From positions 24,036-88,035 of the forward strand of contig CAKZLE010000022.1 of the NCBI GenBank assembly GCA_937125225.1: 64,000 bases of DNA, in the 5' to 3' direction. Shown here piece by piece: positions 26,809-36,397 of this stretch. Made by a program: the position numbers and the translations under genes. Every line of letters begins with the position of its first letter. Position 1 is the stretch's first letter. A model generated the notes under the pieces. It saw nothing but the letters and a program-made list of their open reading frames with translations, ran no database searches and was not told the DNA's origin. Origin of the DNA: an uncultured Spirochaetia bacterium. Its GTDB lineage: Bacteria; Spirochaetota; Spirochaetia; CAKZLE01.

Positions 26809-26943
26809 CTCACACCTTCCAATATTCACTAAAGATCTTAAACATATTAGCGTTTTACTGCTGTAATAATATCATATCTAGAAGAATTCCACATAATGAG
26901 TTATATAGACTTTTTTCTATCTCGTAATATGACGAGTTCTCTC

Positions 26944-29037
26944 CTATTGTGAACTATAGAGGAAGTCTTCTACTCGCTCTACCATCCTCTGCTGTGTACC
27001 TCTATAGATCTGCGTCTTTGGTAGTGAGGCAGTGACTTGTGCACCATATCGTTTGGTCACCAATCTTGAATCAAGTATGACTACCACACCCCTGTCTCTA
27101 CTTGTTCTCATGAGTCTACCAAACCCCTGTTTGAGTTTGATGATAGCTTCCGGAAGTGCCAGTTCGAAAAAGGAGTTGCCTCCTGTACTCTCAGTGAGTA
27201 GTTTTTTGGCGTAGAAGATGGGCTCTGTTGGTACATTGAAGGGGAGTTTGCAGACAATCAGGAGCTTCAAGGTATCTCCAGGGGCATCGACTCCTTCCCA
27301 GAAGGACTGAGTTGCAAGCAACACACTCTTCTCATCCTCTACGAATCTCTTCATGAGCATATACCGATTCTCATCTCCCTGCTTCAGGACGGTAAGTCCT
27401 CCGACCTCTAAGGCTTGAGCAATCTCACCATATACATCATTGAGCATGGCATAGGAGGTGAACAGGACTAGCGCCCCACCTTCAGAGATCTCAATGAGTT
27501 CTTTGATAGCTGAACAACTGTAGGCAAGATACTCCCTATAGTTTGTAGGCTCGGGAGCATCTGTCGGAAGACAAAGTAACACTCTGTTTCGATAATCGAA
27601 TGGGGATTCGATCGATCTCTTCACATAGGGACGCTTGAGATCATCATCAAGACCTACCCTCTGTTCCCAGAAGCTAAAATTATCACGTACGGTCAAAGTC
27701 GCTGAAGTACAGACGATAGTCTCATATTGTGAGAATAGACCTTCCTGAAGAAGGTCAGTGAAGATTACCGGGGTGGTCTTCATCATATTATGAGGAATAC
27801 CTGATCTTGAGACCCATCGCTCCATCCAATAGACATGTGACTCTTCAAGATCGAAACTCCTGTAATGATCGAGTAGCGACAACATCCCCTCCATCCTATG
27901 ACGGACTGATTGTAGTTCATATATCTGAGAAACGATCTCTGCCTCTTCACTGCAGGAATCGATGCATTCTTTGAGAAGTCGTATTACCACATGAAGCTGA
28001 TCCATCAAGGTAATGAGTTTGTTCGTCATACTATGATGTGACTGATAATGTTCTTTATGAATGAAGAAGGAGTTCCTCCGGTCCCCGATGAAGGCTTCGA
28101 GTTCAGTCTCTGATTGATCAATATAGAGTCTGAGATCCATCATGCTTTGATAGATGGCATTGAAGGCCATTGGGTCATCAGAGAAGGCCCTGACATCCTC
28201 CAAAAGTCCTCCTGTCCTACCCATCTTCGTATGAGAGAGCATATGAAGGTAATTCAATAGCGTCCTGGCATCATAGATCTGTGTGAAGTAACTCGTTGCA
28301 TTCTTCTCGATATTATGAGCCTCATCGATGATAAGTCTGTTGAAGGCTGGAAGGATGACTGAATGGTCTGCAGCCTCATCCTCTTGTTTCATGATCATAT
28401 CAGCAAAGAGCAGGTGATGATTGATGATGATGATCTGTGATGATGCAGCCTCTTTTCTCGCTTTATTGACGAAACAGGTATCCTTGTTAGGACATCTGAA
28501 ACCAAGACAGCTGTCTGCATCAGAGCAGACTCTGTTCCAGACATTCTGTGTATAGGAGAATCTCAGATCCGCTTTATCACCACTATGGGTCTGAGTCGAC
28601 CAGGTAAGGATCTTTGTGAGCATCTCGGACTCATTGTCATCGGTGAGTTCTCTTTGAGTGATGAGGTTCATCATCCTTCTCTTACAGAGATAGTTATTCC
28701 GTCCTTTTAAGATCACTGCAGTGATCGGCACATCTAAGCGATCCCTCAGGTAGGGGATATCTTTCTCCAACAATTGATGCTGCAGATGTATGGTAGAGGT
28801 GGCTATGACGAGTCGATCATCCTGTTGTGCAGCACACCACATGATCGCAGGGATCAGGTAGGCGAAGGACTTTCCGATTCCAGTACCTGCCTCAACGACA
28901 CAGATCTGGTCTGAACTGAAAGCTTCACTCACCATCTTTGCCATTTCAACCTGTCCCTCTCGGAACTCATAAGAGTCATTATTGAGCGCTATGGGACCTT
29001 CTGGTCCCAATAGGGACGCTATTTCTTCATGATTCAT
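26944..29037 (-). CDS. dinG: DinG/XPD-type ATP-dependent helicase with Fe-S cluster
   Basis: 697 residues. Superfamily 2 helicase motifs: GTGIGKS at 51-57, the DEAH box in LIIDEAHNIEKN, VLFTSY and a C-terminal QGFGRLMR motif VI. Four cysteines (171, 177, 182, 188) match the Fe-S domain of DinG and XPD. Unwinds 5'-tailed DNA, R-loops and D-loops, supporting replication past transcription. Start overlaps the response-regulator gene by 11 bases. Last gene of the murG-cvpA-holB-kinase-regulator operon. Confidence 0.9.
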   Translation of the reverse strand: MNHEEIASLLGPEGPIALNNDSYEFREGQVEMAKMVSEAFSSDQICVVEAGTGIGKSFAYLIPAIMWCAAQQDDRLVIATSTIHLQHQLLEKDIPYLRDRLDVPITAVILKGRNNYLCKRRMMNLITQRELTDDNESEMLTKILTWSTQTHSGDKADLRFSYTQNVWNRVCSDADSCLGFRCPNKDTCFVNKARKEAASSQIIIINHHLLFADMIMKQEDEAADHSVILPAFNRLIIDEAHNIEKNATSYFTQIYDARTLLNYLHMLSHTKMGRTGGLLEDVRAFSDDPMAFNAIYQSMMDLRLYIDQSETELEAFIGDRRNSFFIHKEHYQSHHSMTNKLITLMDQLHVVIRLLKECIDSCSEEAEIVSQIYELQSVRHRMEGMLSLLDHYRSFDLEESHVYWMERWVSRSGIPHNMMKTTPVIFTDLLQEGLFSQYETIVCTSATLTVRDNFSFWEQRVGLDDDLKRPYVKRSIESPFDYRNRVLLCLPTDAPEPTNYREYLAYSCSAIKELIEISEGGALVLFTSYAMLNDVYGEIAQALEVGGLTVLKQGDENRYMLMKRFVEDEKSVLLATQSFWEGVDAPGDTLKLLIVCKLPFNVPTEPIFYAKKLLTESTGGNSFFELALPEAIIKLKQGFGRLMRTSRDRGVVVILDSRLVTKRYGAQVTASLPKTQIYRGTQQRMVERVEDFLYSSQ

Positions 29038-30382
29038 CTAGTTGGTATTCCTGTATCTTTCTATGCAGTGTCTTTCTCCCGATACCAAGTACCTCTGCTG
29101 TCTTAGATTTGTTTCCCTTGCAAAAAGCAAGAGTTGCTTTGATGATCTCCTTCTCAGCCTCTCCTAGAGAAAGGCCAAGCTGAATGGAGACCTGATCATC
29201 GGTCACACCGTTGCGTACATGGACAGGTAGATCCACAATATCGATCATATCCCCCTTGCACATGACAAGAGAGCTCTCGATACAGTTCCGCAGTTCCCTG
29301 ATATTCCCCGGCCAGGTATATCGATACATGATCGATTGGGCTTTAGGGGAGAACCCGTGTACCTCTTTTCCATTCTCCTCATTGAACTCTTCTAAGAAGG
29401 CGTTCATCAGAAGGGGAATATCCTCTTTTCGTTCTCTTAATGGTGGAACTTCGATATTCACGACATTCAGACGATAAAAGAGGTCCTCTCTGAAATTCCC
29501 ACTCTCGATCTCACTCTTGAGATCCCTGTTGGTAGCAGAGATGATCCTCGTGTCGATGGAGATCGTCTGTTCTCCACCAACCCGTTCAAAATTCTTTTCC
29601 TGCAATACTCGTAATATCTTGATCTGGACCTGTGCATTTATCTCACCGATCTCATCAAGGAAGATCGTGCCATGGTCGGAGAGCTCAAAACGTCCCTTCT
29701 TCTGAGAGACCGCTCCGGTGAAAGAACCCTTCTCATGTCCGAAGAGTTCACTCTCTAGAAGAGATTCACTCAACGCCGCACAGTGGACTTTCACATAGGG
29801 ACCGTCTGATCGAGAGGAGAATGCATGGACCGCATCAGCGACTAACTCCTTCCCTACACCACTCTCACCCGTGATCAGTACCGAAGCCTTCGTATCTGCT
29901 ACCTGTTTGATGGCCTCCATCATCTTGCGCATCTTCACACTCTTACCGATGATCGCGCCATAGTCGTTCTGTTTCCTGAGTTGATCCACCTCACGTTTGA
30001 GAGCCTCATGTTTTTGGTGTAATTCTCTACTAGAGAGGGCTCGCTTTACGAGCAGAGTCAATCTATCAAGATTGATTGGTTTCGTCACAAAGTCGAAAGC
30101 ACCATTCTGCATCGCCTGTACGGCTGATTCAACCGTACCATGCCCGGTAAGGATGATCACAGGGACCGTCGGATAGGCAGAGGTGACCTTCTTCAGAAGC
30201 TCCTCTCCAGACATCTTCGGCATCTTCAAGTCACTGATGATAAGATCTATCTCAGTGTTGTTCACGACTTCCCAGCCTTCTTGTCCATCTGCAGCTATGA
30301 CGGTCTGATAACCCTCTAGGGAAAGTGCTTTACTGAGACCAGTACGAATATTCTTCTCATCATCTACGATCAATATCTGCAT
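29027..30382 (-). CDS. NtrC-family sigma-54-dependent response regulator
   Basis: 451 residues from ATG 30382, which follows GGGAGGGGGGAG. Receiver domain (1-115) with phospho-Asp in LIISDLKMPKMSGE; AAA+ domain with GESGVGKE, GSFTGA (Ser in place of the first Ala of the sigma-54 contact loop GAFTGA) and FLDEIGEI; Fis-type helix-turn-helix at the end (GNKSKTAEVLGIGRKTLHRKI). It activates sigma-54 promoters after phosphorylation by the kinase encoded just before it (one-base overlap). rpoN is not in the window. Target genes unknown; the two flanking genes are replication and repair functions. Confidence 0.92.
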   Translation of the reverse strand: MQILIVDDEKNIRTGLSKALSLEGYQTVIAADGQEGWEVVNNTEIDLIISDLKMPKMSGEELLKKVTSAYPTVPVIILTGHGTVESAVQAMQNGAFDFVTKPINLDRLTLLVKRALSSRELHQKHEALKREVDQLRKQNDYGAIIGKSVKMRKMMEAIKQVADTKASVLITGESGVGKELVADAVHAFSSRSDGPYVKVHCAALSESLLESELFGHEKGSFTGAVSQKKGRFELSDHGTIFLDEIGEINAQVQIKILRVLQEKNFERVGGEQTISIDTRIISATNRDLKSEIESGNFREDLFYRLNVVNIEVPPLRERKEDIPLLMNAFLEEFNEENGKEVHGFSPKAQSIMYRYTWPGNIRELRNCIESSLVMCKGDMIDIVDLPVHVRNGVTDDQVSIQLGLSLGEAEKEIIKATLAFCKGNKSKTAEVLGIGRKTLHRKIQEYQLDES

Positions 30383-31545
30383 TATGCTCCCCCCTCCCAA
30401 TCTATCATGACACGTTCTTTCTGTGGAAGTGGGAGTGAGATGGTGAAGGTGGTACCTTTACCCTCTTGGGAATCTAGGGAGATCTCTCCTCCATGTTCAC
30501 GTATGACTTTATAGACTACGGTCAGACCAAGCCCGGAGCCGAAATCCTTAGTGGTGAAATAGGGTTCGAATATCTTGGCCATGTTCTCTTCACTGATCCC
30601 GCTTCCGTTATCGGTGATATCGAGACAGGCACTCTCCCCCTGGATATAACTCGTCACTTTAAGTACCCCGCCATCGGGCATGGCAGCCATGGCATTCTTG
30701 ATGATGTTCAAGAGGGCCTGTTTGAGGTACTTTTTATCCATCTCTATCTTGGGTATCCTCTCATCGAACTCTGTCTCATAGGTAATATGGTACTGTTCAA
30801 GCTCATATTTGGTAAACTCGAAGAGTTCAGTTATCAATTCGTTCAATGATTCCGGTCTCATCCTCGTATCCATAGGCCTTACGGCAAAGAGGAAATCTAC
30901 GACGATTCCATTGAGTCTTTCGATCTCCTCTGAGAGGATATCGAGATACTCAGATGCGCTCTCTTTACACAGGCAACTCTCTCGCTTTAACTCCTTCTGC
31001 ATCAACTGCAGATGGATACCCATGGAGGCTAGAGGATTCTTAATCTCATGAGCAACACTGGCAGCCAAAGTGGTGAGAGAGGCAAGGTTCTCCGCCCTTC
31101 GATACTTGGCCTCATTCTTCTTCTTGTCTGTGATATCTCTTAGAATAACGATATTCCCTTGTATCTTCTTATCCAGTACGAGCGGAAGGACGGTAACGGT
31201 GAGTACAGAGAGCCCCTTCCCCAACTGGATATAGAACTCCTCTTCATCGATCTTATCACCCCGTTTTATATGAAGTTCGAGATAGTCTGCTATATCATGA
31301 TCTTTGATGACTGCCCAGAGGACTCGATCATCAGTCTCATTCTGCATGGGAAGAAGTCTTTTCGTAGTCTTACTGATCAACTGTATCCGATACTCAGTAT
31401 CAGTCACAATAATACCATTCTCCATAGAATCTATGACAATGGAGAGCAACTCATTCTCATCGGCTAACAGGTCAATAAGATTGGTGATCTGTTCTGGAGT
31501 GAGTTTAGGAAGTTTCTGTATAGCTTTTCTGATAAATTTCTTCAT
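30382..31545 (-). CDS. PAS-domain histidine kinase (NtrB-like)
   Basis: 387 residues. PAS domain (about 40-145, with a SMENGIIVTDTEYRIQLISKTT start), HisKA with the phospho-His in SVAHEIKNPLASMG, and HATPase (NIIKNAM, DNGSGISEENMAKIFEP, GSGLGLTVV). No membrane segments, so a cytoplasmic sensor. It overlaps holB by four bases upstream (ATGA) and the regulator gene by one base downstream, making the pair a co-translated two-component system. Confidence 0.9.
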   Translation of the reverse strand: MKKFIRKAIQKLPKLTPEQITNLIDLLADENELLSIVIDSMENGIIVTDTEYRIQLISKTTKRLLPMQNETDDRVLWAVIKDHDIADYLELHIKRGDKIDEEEFYIQLGKGLSVLTVTVLPLVLDKKIQGNIVILRDITDKKKNEAKYRRAENLASLTTLAASVAHEIKNPLASMGIHLQLMQKELKRESCLCKESASEYLDILSEEIERLNGIVVDFLFAVRPMDTRMRPESLNELITELFEFTKYELEQYHITYETEFDERIPKIEMDKKYLKQALLNIIKNAMAAMPDGGVLKVTSYIQGESACLDITDNGSGISEENMAKIFEPYFTTKDFGSGLGLTVVYKVIREHGGEISLDSQEGKGTTFTISLPLPQKERVMIDWEGGA

Positions 31546-32717
31546 ACGATATCCGCTATCCTATAATAGAGCGTCTCAAGTAGTAGTGCATCTCCTTGAT
31601 GGTAGATCACTGATTTCTGATGCATATCTGAAACCATATTGAGTATTTCATAGGCCTGTTCATCAGTCAGGAGTCGATCAGTGACCTCCTCCTCGAGAAT
31701 ATCAGTAAGCTCTTTCAAAAAGAGAGACATCTGCTTTTTCTGTGATATTGTTGATATGATCTGTTCGATCTCACTTCTCGGGGTGATACGTCGTTCTAAT
31801 GCAGTGAACAGGTAACTCTCAGCAGAATCTCTCAACTCTCTACAATCCACCCCCATCTTCGTGGTAAAGAAAGTCTGAAGGGAATCGAACTCATCTGCCT
31901 TATCGAGGAAGACCCTCTCGATCACTTGTTCCTCTGCCCCTTTACGATCTCCTAGGTAGTAAGAACGTACTCGTGAAAGTATCGTTGGAATGATCGTGTT
32001 CTTCTTCTTTGCAAGAAGAATGAAGAATACATTCTTAGGAGGCTCCTCTAAGATCTTGAGCATGCTGTTGATCGCAGAGTCATGAAACTCATCGACCCCT
32101 TCGATGATGACGATCCTACGGATATTCTCTGAGGTCGATCTGAGCCAGACCGATATATTTCTGATATAACTCACCGGTATAGAGGCATGTACCCCTGCTG
32201 CGATCTTTCGAACCTTCTTCATGATCGATTCGAGCAACTTATCAGTCGCATCAGGCTCCTCTCCCATATTCATGCCCAGAAGCTGATGAAGAAGATCATC
32301 GACATCAGAGGCCTGTTCGAAGAGCCCTTTTTTTGCTGGAGCTGCAGCTTCGATGAATACCGGTTGAAACTGTCCGAGAAGTACCATCACGGATCTGATG
32401 AACAGCTGTCTCGAGGCGAAGTTCTTTGCATACTTCACCGTGGCAAAGGCAGCCTCTATCTCAGGAATGTGATTCCTTTTTGCAAGGATCATGAGATAAG
32501 GATCATGGAGGGTACTCTGCTGTCTGCAGCGAGGGCAATCACAACTCCCGATCCCGACTCTATCACAGGAGAGAGCTCTCGCAACCTCTAAAGCTGTGGT
32601 CATTCTTCCTGTGTATTGTTTTCCATACATGAGCAGTGCAGATGGTAAATGATCCCGTTCTATATCCTTCTGTAGCTGCAAAATTACTGTATCATGGCCA
32701 TATAACTGCTCAAACAC
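31542..32717 (-). CDS. holB: DNA polymerase III delta-prime-type clamp-loader subunit
   Basis: 391 residues. N-terminal AAA+ module with a degenerate P-loop (YGKQYTGRMTTAL lacks GKT, as in delta-prime), a zinc-binding Cys cluster (CDRVGIGSCDCPRC) and the sensor/arginine-finger region LEEPPKNVFF...TILSRVRSYYL. It takes part in sliding-clamp loading. Central and C-terminal parts are divergent, and the chain is longer than E. coli delta-prime (334). The gene is followed by the kinase gene (4-base overlap) and preceded by cvpA (3-base gap). Confidence 0.8.
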   Translation of the reverse strand: MFEQLYGHDTVILQLQKDIERDHLPSALLMYGKQYTGRMTTALEVARALSCDRVGIGSCDCPRCRQQSTLHDPYLMILAKRNHIPEIEAAFATVKYAKNFASRQLFIRSVMVLLGQFQPVFIEAAAPAKKGLFEQASDVDDLLHQLLGMNMGEEPDATDKLLESIMKKVRKIAAGVHASIPVSYIRNISVWLRSTSENIRRIVIIEGVDEFHDSAINSMLKILEEPPKNVFFILLAKKKNTIIPTILSRVRSYYLGDRKGAEEQVIERVFLDKADEFDSLQTFFTTKMGVDCRELRDSAESYLFTALERRITPRSEIEQIISTISQKKQMSLFLKELTDILEEEVTDRLLTDEQAYEILNMVSDMHQKSVIYHQGDALLLETLYYRIADIV

Positions 32718-32720
32718 TTA

Positions 32721-33215
32721 TTACAGATTCTCCTTGACGAAATTGATACTCATGGGAGCAATTGGTTCCAGGATCTCCAAGACCCAGCTCTCACCAAAGT
32801 ATGGGGTGACGTCTATGAAGGTCTGCATGTTTAATGCGAAGACCAAGAATGATACGATGATCGCACCTTCGACTGCGCCGAAAGCGAATCCGAGTATATT
32901 ATCGATAAAACTCAAATGAAGAGACTCCATGATACCAGTCAATGCCATCGAAAGAAGTTTCATGATGATGAATCCTACGAAGAACAGTGCTATGAAGGCT
33001 ATCAGATTACTCCAGGTTCCTAGTTGCAATCGTTCATCGATGATAGGAGCTATAACGGTAGTGAACATCAACGCTACGATAAGACCTATGATGATCCCTG
33101 CTTTGGACATGAACTCAGATACAAATCCCTTGAAGGTCACACGTAGTGCCATCAATACGATAATAGCTATTGATACGATATCAACCAATTCTAATGTGAT
33201 GTTCCCAATAGTCAT
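32721..33215 (-). CDS. cvpA: CvpA-family membrane protein
   Basis: 164 residues with four membrane helices; the first (VDIVSIAIIVLMALRV...GFVSEFM) and the last (LGFAFGAVEGAIIVSFLVFAL) carry the family pattern. CvpA proteins are linked to colicin V release and envelope homeostasis, but their mechanism is not settled. It overlaps murG by four bases and precedes holB by three. Confidence 0.82.
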   Translation of the reverse strand: MTIGNITLELVDIVSIAIIVLMALRVTFKGFVSEFMSKAGIIIGLIVALMFTTVIAPIIDERLQLGTWSNLIAFIALFFVGFIIMKLLSMALTGIMESLHLSFIDNILGFAFGAVEGAIIVSFLVFALNMQTFIDVTPYFGESWVLEILEPIAPMSINFVKENL

Positions 33216-34306
33216 ACACTTTCCTCTCTTTTATTGATGTACTTTTTTATCACAGTTGAGATCTTCGATGCCGCATCCGGATCGACTAGCTGGTATGCTG
33301 CATCTGTCATCTTCTTAATGATCTCACGGTGTTCTTTTACTAATAATACCGTACTTTTCACATTCTCTAAAGTAACTTCTTCATCTTTTATCACGAAAGC
33401 GGCCTCATTAGTACTAAATAGCTCTGCATTCCTTATCTGATCTCCACGTGAGCTATCGGTGCCCTTCGGTATAAGGAGCATAGGTATTTCATTCAGTGCA
33501 AACTCATGGATCGCACCGGCTCCTGCCCGTGAAATAACCATGTCGGCTGCTGAAAATAGGTCACCTAGCCCCTCAGAGATGTGTGGAACAGTCACATAGT
33601 TTTCTTTTCTCAGCTCTTTATAGGTCAGCTGACCACTCTGATGCAAGATGAACAACTCTTCGATTCCTTCCTCTGCCCACTGCCAGATGATACGGTTTAT
33701 CTCCAGAGCTCCCTGTGATCCACCAAGAACTAGGATGAACATCCGATCTTCTGGTATCCCGTATCGCATTCTTGCACGCCTTGCATCACCATGAAGAAGT
33801 TCTGTACGAACCGGATTACCGGTCACAAAGGTCTCTAGATTTGAGGCATAGTGAGAACGAGACTGCTCATAGGGGATACATATCGCATCAACGAACCGAG
33901 AGTTTATCCTGTTGGCAAGTCCTGGATCTATATCGGATTCATGTGTGACTATAGGTATCCTCAGGATTTTCGCTGCGATCACCGGAGGTACACTGACAAA
34001 ACCACCTTTAGAGAAGAGGATATCTGGGTGGAACCTGCGAAGGATCACTAGCGAATAAACGAAGCCCACTATGATCCTAAAAAGATCCGTGAAGTTCTGT
34101 AACGAGTGATATCTTCTGAGTTTCCCACTTGGTATATGAGAGAACCTGATCCCATGAGAACTCACTATATCTTTCTCAGGCCCACGCCTGTCTCCAAGAT
34201 ATAGAGCCTCTATAGAATCATCGGAGGTATCCTTCAATGCCTGCAATACCTGTATCGCAGGATAGACATGTCCACCGGTCCCTCCTCCGGTTAGAGCTAT
34301 CTTCAT
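33212..34306 (-). CDS. murG: UDP-N-acetylglucosamine transferase MurG
   Basis: 364 residues. Adds GlcNAc to lipid I, giving lipid II for peptidoglycan. GGGTGGHVYPAI at the N-terminus, the THESDIDPGLANR loop, LGGSQGALEIN and ISRAGAGAIHEFAL with the EIPMLLIP end are all family signatures. First gene of the murG-cvpA-holB-kinase-regulator-dinG operon, transcribed away from pstS. Other mur genes are not in the window. Confidence 0.95.
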   Translation of the reverse strand: MKIALTGGGTGGHVYPAIQVLQALKDTSDDSIEALYLGDRRGPEKDIVSSHGIRFSHIPSGKLRRYHSLQNFTDLFRIIVGFVYSLVILRRFHPDILFSKGGFVSVPPVIAAKILRIPIVTHESDIDPGLANRINSRFVDAICIPYEQSRSHYASNLETFVTGNPVRTELLHGDARRARMRYGIPEDRMFILVLGGSQGALEINRIIWQWAEEGIEELFILHQSGQLTYKELRKENYVTVPHISEGLGDLFSAADMVISRAGAGAIHEFALNEIPMLLIPKGTDSSRGDQIRNAELFSTNEAAFVIKDEEVTLENVKSTVLLVKEHREIIKKMTDAAYQLVDPDAASKISTVIKKYINKREESV

Positions 34307-34389
34307 GCTTCCCTTCCTTATTCCTCATCCTACATAAGTTGAGAGCTTTTTTCCAGTGAATTCCAAAAACCTTCCTAATCCCCCCCTGT

Positions 34390-34428
34390 TTAACCTCCTT
34401 CTAACATTCAGCTTATCATCTGTTCACA
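34390..34428 (+). promoter_or_regulatory. Pho box array upstream of pstS
   Basis: Four hexamers at exactly 11-base intervals: TTAACC (34390), CTAACA (34401), CTTATC (34412) and TTCACA (34423). This is the TTNACA direct-repeat form bound by PhoB/PhoP-type regulators. A regulator of that family is encoded at 39483. It lies 54 bases before the pstS ATG. Confidence 0.7.
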
Positions 34429-34481
34429 TTCAGCAGGTAGATATTGTATGTAGCTAAAAGAATTCTATTGAGGAGAACAAA

Positions 34482-35354
34482 ATGGAAAAAAGATTATCAG
34501 TTATGATAGTACTGCTTATGGTAGCAGCTACTATTTTCGCAGGGGGAAAACAGGAAACACAGGCACCTGTTACAGCTCCAGCTTCTGCACCGGCCGTAAC
34601 AGCAACATATGACAGCACATTCAAAGGTGACTTAGCTTTCGGTGGATCTACAACAGTAGACCCCATCATCACAGCTGCAATCGAAGAATGGAAAGAACTC
34701 TACCCTAACGTACACATAAGTTATGAAGGAGTTGGTTCGTCAACCGGTATCAAAGGTGTACTAGCAGGAACCTATTCATTAGGTGCTGCTTCAAGAGAGC
34801 TCAAAGCTGCAGAAGCAGCTTCTGGAGCAGTGACTACCGCTGTTGCCCTCGATGCTATCGCAGTCGTCGTGAACAGCAACTCTGTATCACTTTCAAACCT
34901 CTCTGTTGAAGATGTCGCAAAGATCTATGCTGGTGAGATCACGAACTGGAAAGAGCTAGGTGGAGCAGATTCATCCATCGTAGTATTCAACAGAGATGAG
35001 GCATCAGGAACCTATGAGACTTTCGAGAAGAAGGTCATGGGAAAGACTGAGTTCATGAAGGCAGCTAGTGTGACAACAGGTAACGGAGACATGGCAGCAA
35101 AAGTCGGTGCTACTCCCAACGCGATTGGATATGTAGGACTCGGTTTCATCTCAGAGAAAGGCCTTAAACCACTCTCACTCAACGGTGTCGAGGCATCAAT
35201 AAAGAATGTCTATAACGGCACATATGCAGTTCAGAGAAACCTGAATGTGGTATTCACAGAACTTGGTAAAATTGAAGATGCCTTTGTGAACTATATTCTC
35301 TCTAAAGATGGGCAGGATATCGTAGCAGATCTTGATTTCATCCCTCTTCCATAA
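34482..35354 (+). CDS. pstS: Phosphate-binding protein PstS
   Basis: 290 residues. Binds phosphate outside the membrane and delivers it to PstCA. Signal peptide ends ATIFAGGKQE without a lipobox Cys, so it may be released or held in another way. Family motifs: FGGSTTVDPI, SYEGVGSSTGIKG, ITNWKELGG and FNRDEASGTYETF, plus IGYVGLGF. The ATG follows GAGGAG. An array of Pho boxes precedes the gene and a terminator follows it. Confidence 0.93.
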   Translation: MEKRLSVMIVLLMVAATIFAGGKQETQAPVTAPASAPAVTATYDSTFKGDLAFGGSTTVDPIITAAIEEWKELYPNVHISYEGVGSSTGIKGVLAGTYSLGAASRELKAAEAASGAVTTAVALDAIAVVVNSNSVSLSNLSVEDVAKIYAGEITNWKELGGADSSIVVFNRDEASGTYETFEKKVMGKTEFMKAASVTTGNGDMAAKVGATPNAIGYVGLGFISEKGLKPLSLNGVEASIKNVYNGTYAVQRNLNVVFTELGKIEDAFVNYILSKDGQDIVADLDFIPLP

Positions 35355-35380
35355 TCTAAGACTCTTAACAGTGATCTAAC

Positions 35381-35412
35381 AACCGGTAGTCCTTGTGATT
35401 GCCGGTTTTTTT
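35381..35412 (+). terminator. Terminator between pstS and pstC
   Basis: AACCGG pairs with CCGGTT across a 15-base loop, followed by a run of T (35404-35412). It would make pstS transcript more abundant than the downstream permease genes. Confidence 0.8.
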
Positions 35413-35424
35413 TACATACTCCTT

Positions 35425-35463
35425 TTAACACATTTCTCACATTCATCTAACACTCATAACATA
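35425..35463 (+). promoter_or_regulatory. Second Pho box array, upstream of pstC
   Basis: TTAACA (35425), CTCACA (35436), CTAACA (35447) and a degenerate AACATA (35458), again at exactly 11-base intervals, after the pstS terminator and 44 bases before the pstC start. Confidence 0.68.
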
Positions 35464-35506
35464 TTGAACCTGTTATCTATACCTATAGAAAACAGGAGAG
35501 AATTGA

Positions 35507-36397
35507 GTGAAAAACGATACACCTTCACATGAACGTTTTATTGAACTTATGTTGTTTCTATTTGCCTGTGTATCAATCATCAGCGTCATAGGAATCACGT
35601 TCTTCATATTCGAAGAGGGGCTCCCCCTTTTCGTTCATGTGAACTTCTTCGAGTTCCTTCTCAGCTCTGATTGGAGTCCTACAGCAGATAATCCTTCATT
35701 CGGGATCCTGGCCTTCATCATAGGCTCGATCTTCGTAACCACTATATCACTTATCATAGCAGTCCCAATAGGGATCGCTACCGGAGTGTTCATGTCTGAA
35801 TATGCGAATCCTAAGTGGTCGAGTATAGTTAGGAAGGGAATAGAACTGCTTGCAGGTATACCATCGGTAATCTACGGTCTTTTCGGATTCTTCTTCATCG
35901 CACCTATCATACGAACCCTGACCTCTAGTGATACAGGGCTTGGAGTATTAACAGCCAGTATCATCCTCGGGATCATGGTACTACCGACGATAATCAATAC
36001 TACGGAAGTTTCCTTGAGGGCTGTACCACGTGAACTGAAAGAGGGATCACTCGCATTAGGGGCAACCTACTGGCAGACGATCATTAGGACTCTCATTCCA
36101 GCTGCAAGATCCGGGATCATCGCAGGTATCGTATTGGGAATAGGCAGGTCCATTGGAGAGACCATGGCAGTCCTCATGGTAGCAGGTAACTCACCTATCA
36201 TGCCTAAAGGGCTACTCTCGAATACAAGAACCCTGACTATGAATATTGTCACGGACCTCAAATATGCGGAAGTGGGCTCTCTCCATGAGACGAGTCTATT
36301 CACTACCGGAATCGTGCTGTTCATCTTCATCCTGTTCATAAACCTGCTCGTTCATTACTTTATGAAGAAATCTTTAGAGAGGACACAGGGGAAATGA
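35507..36397 (+). CDS. pstC: Phosphate ABC transporter permease PstC
   Basis: 296 residues, six membrane helices, with the BPD-transporter permease signature region [20 protein letters not shown]. The start is GTG at 35507 with AGGAGAG six bases upstream. It overlaps pstA by four bases (ATGA). Forms the membrane channel with PstA. Confidence 0.92.
   Translation: MKNDTPSHERFIELMLFLFACVSIISVIGITFFIFEEGLPLFVHVNFFEFLLSSDWSPTADNPSFGILAFIIGSIFVTTISLIIAVPIGIATGVFMSEYANPKWSSIVRKGIELLAGIPSVIYGLFGFFFIAPIIRTLTSSDTGLGVLTASIILGIMVLPTIINTTEVSLRAVPRELKEGSLALGATYWQTIIRTLIPAARSGIIAGIVLGIGRSIGETMAVLMVAGNSPIMPKGLLSNTRTLTMNIVTDLKYAEVGSLHETSLFTTGIVLFIFILFINLLVHYFMKKSLERTQGK

Noticed and set aside
31159..31642. 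Plus-strand frames of 102 and 112 residues in the kinase/holB region
   Set aside because: Antisense shadows of conserved genes on the minus strand.
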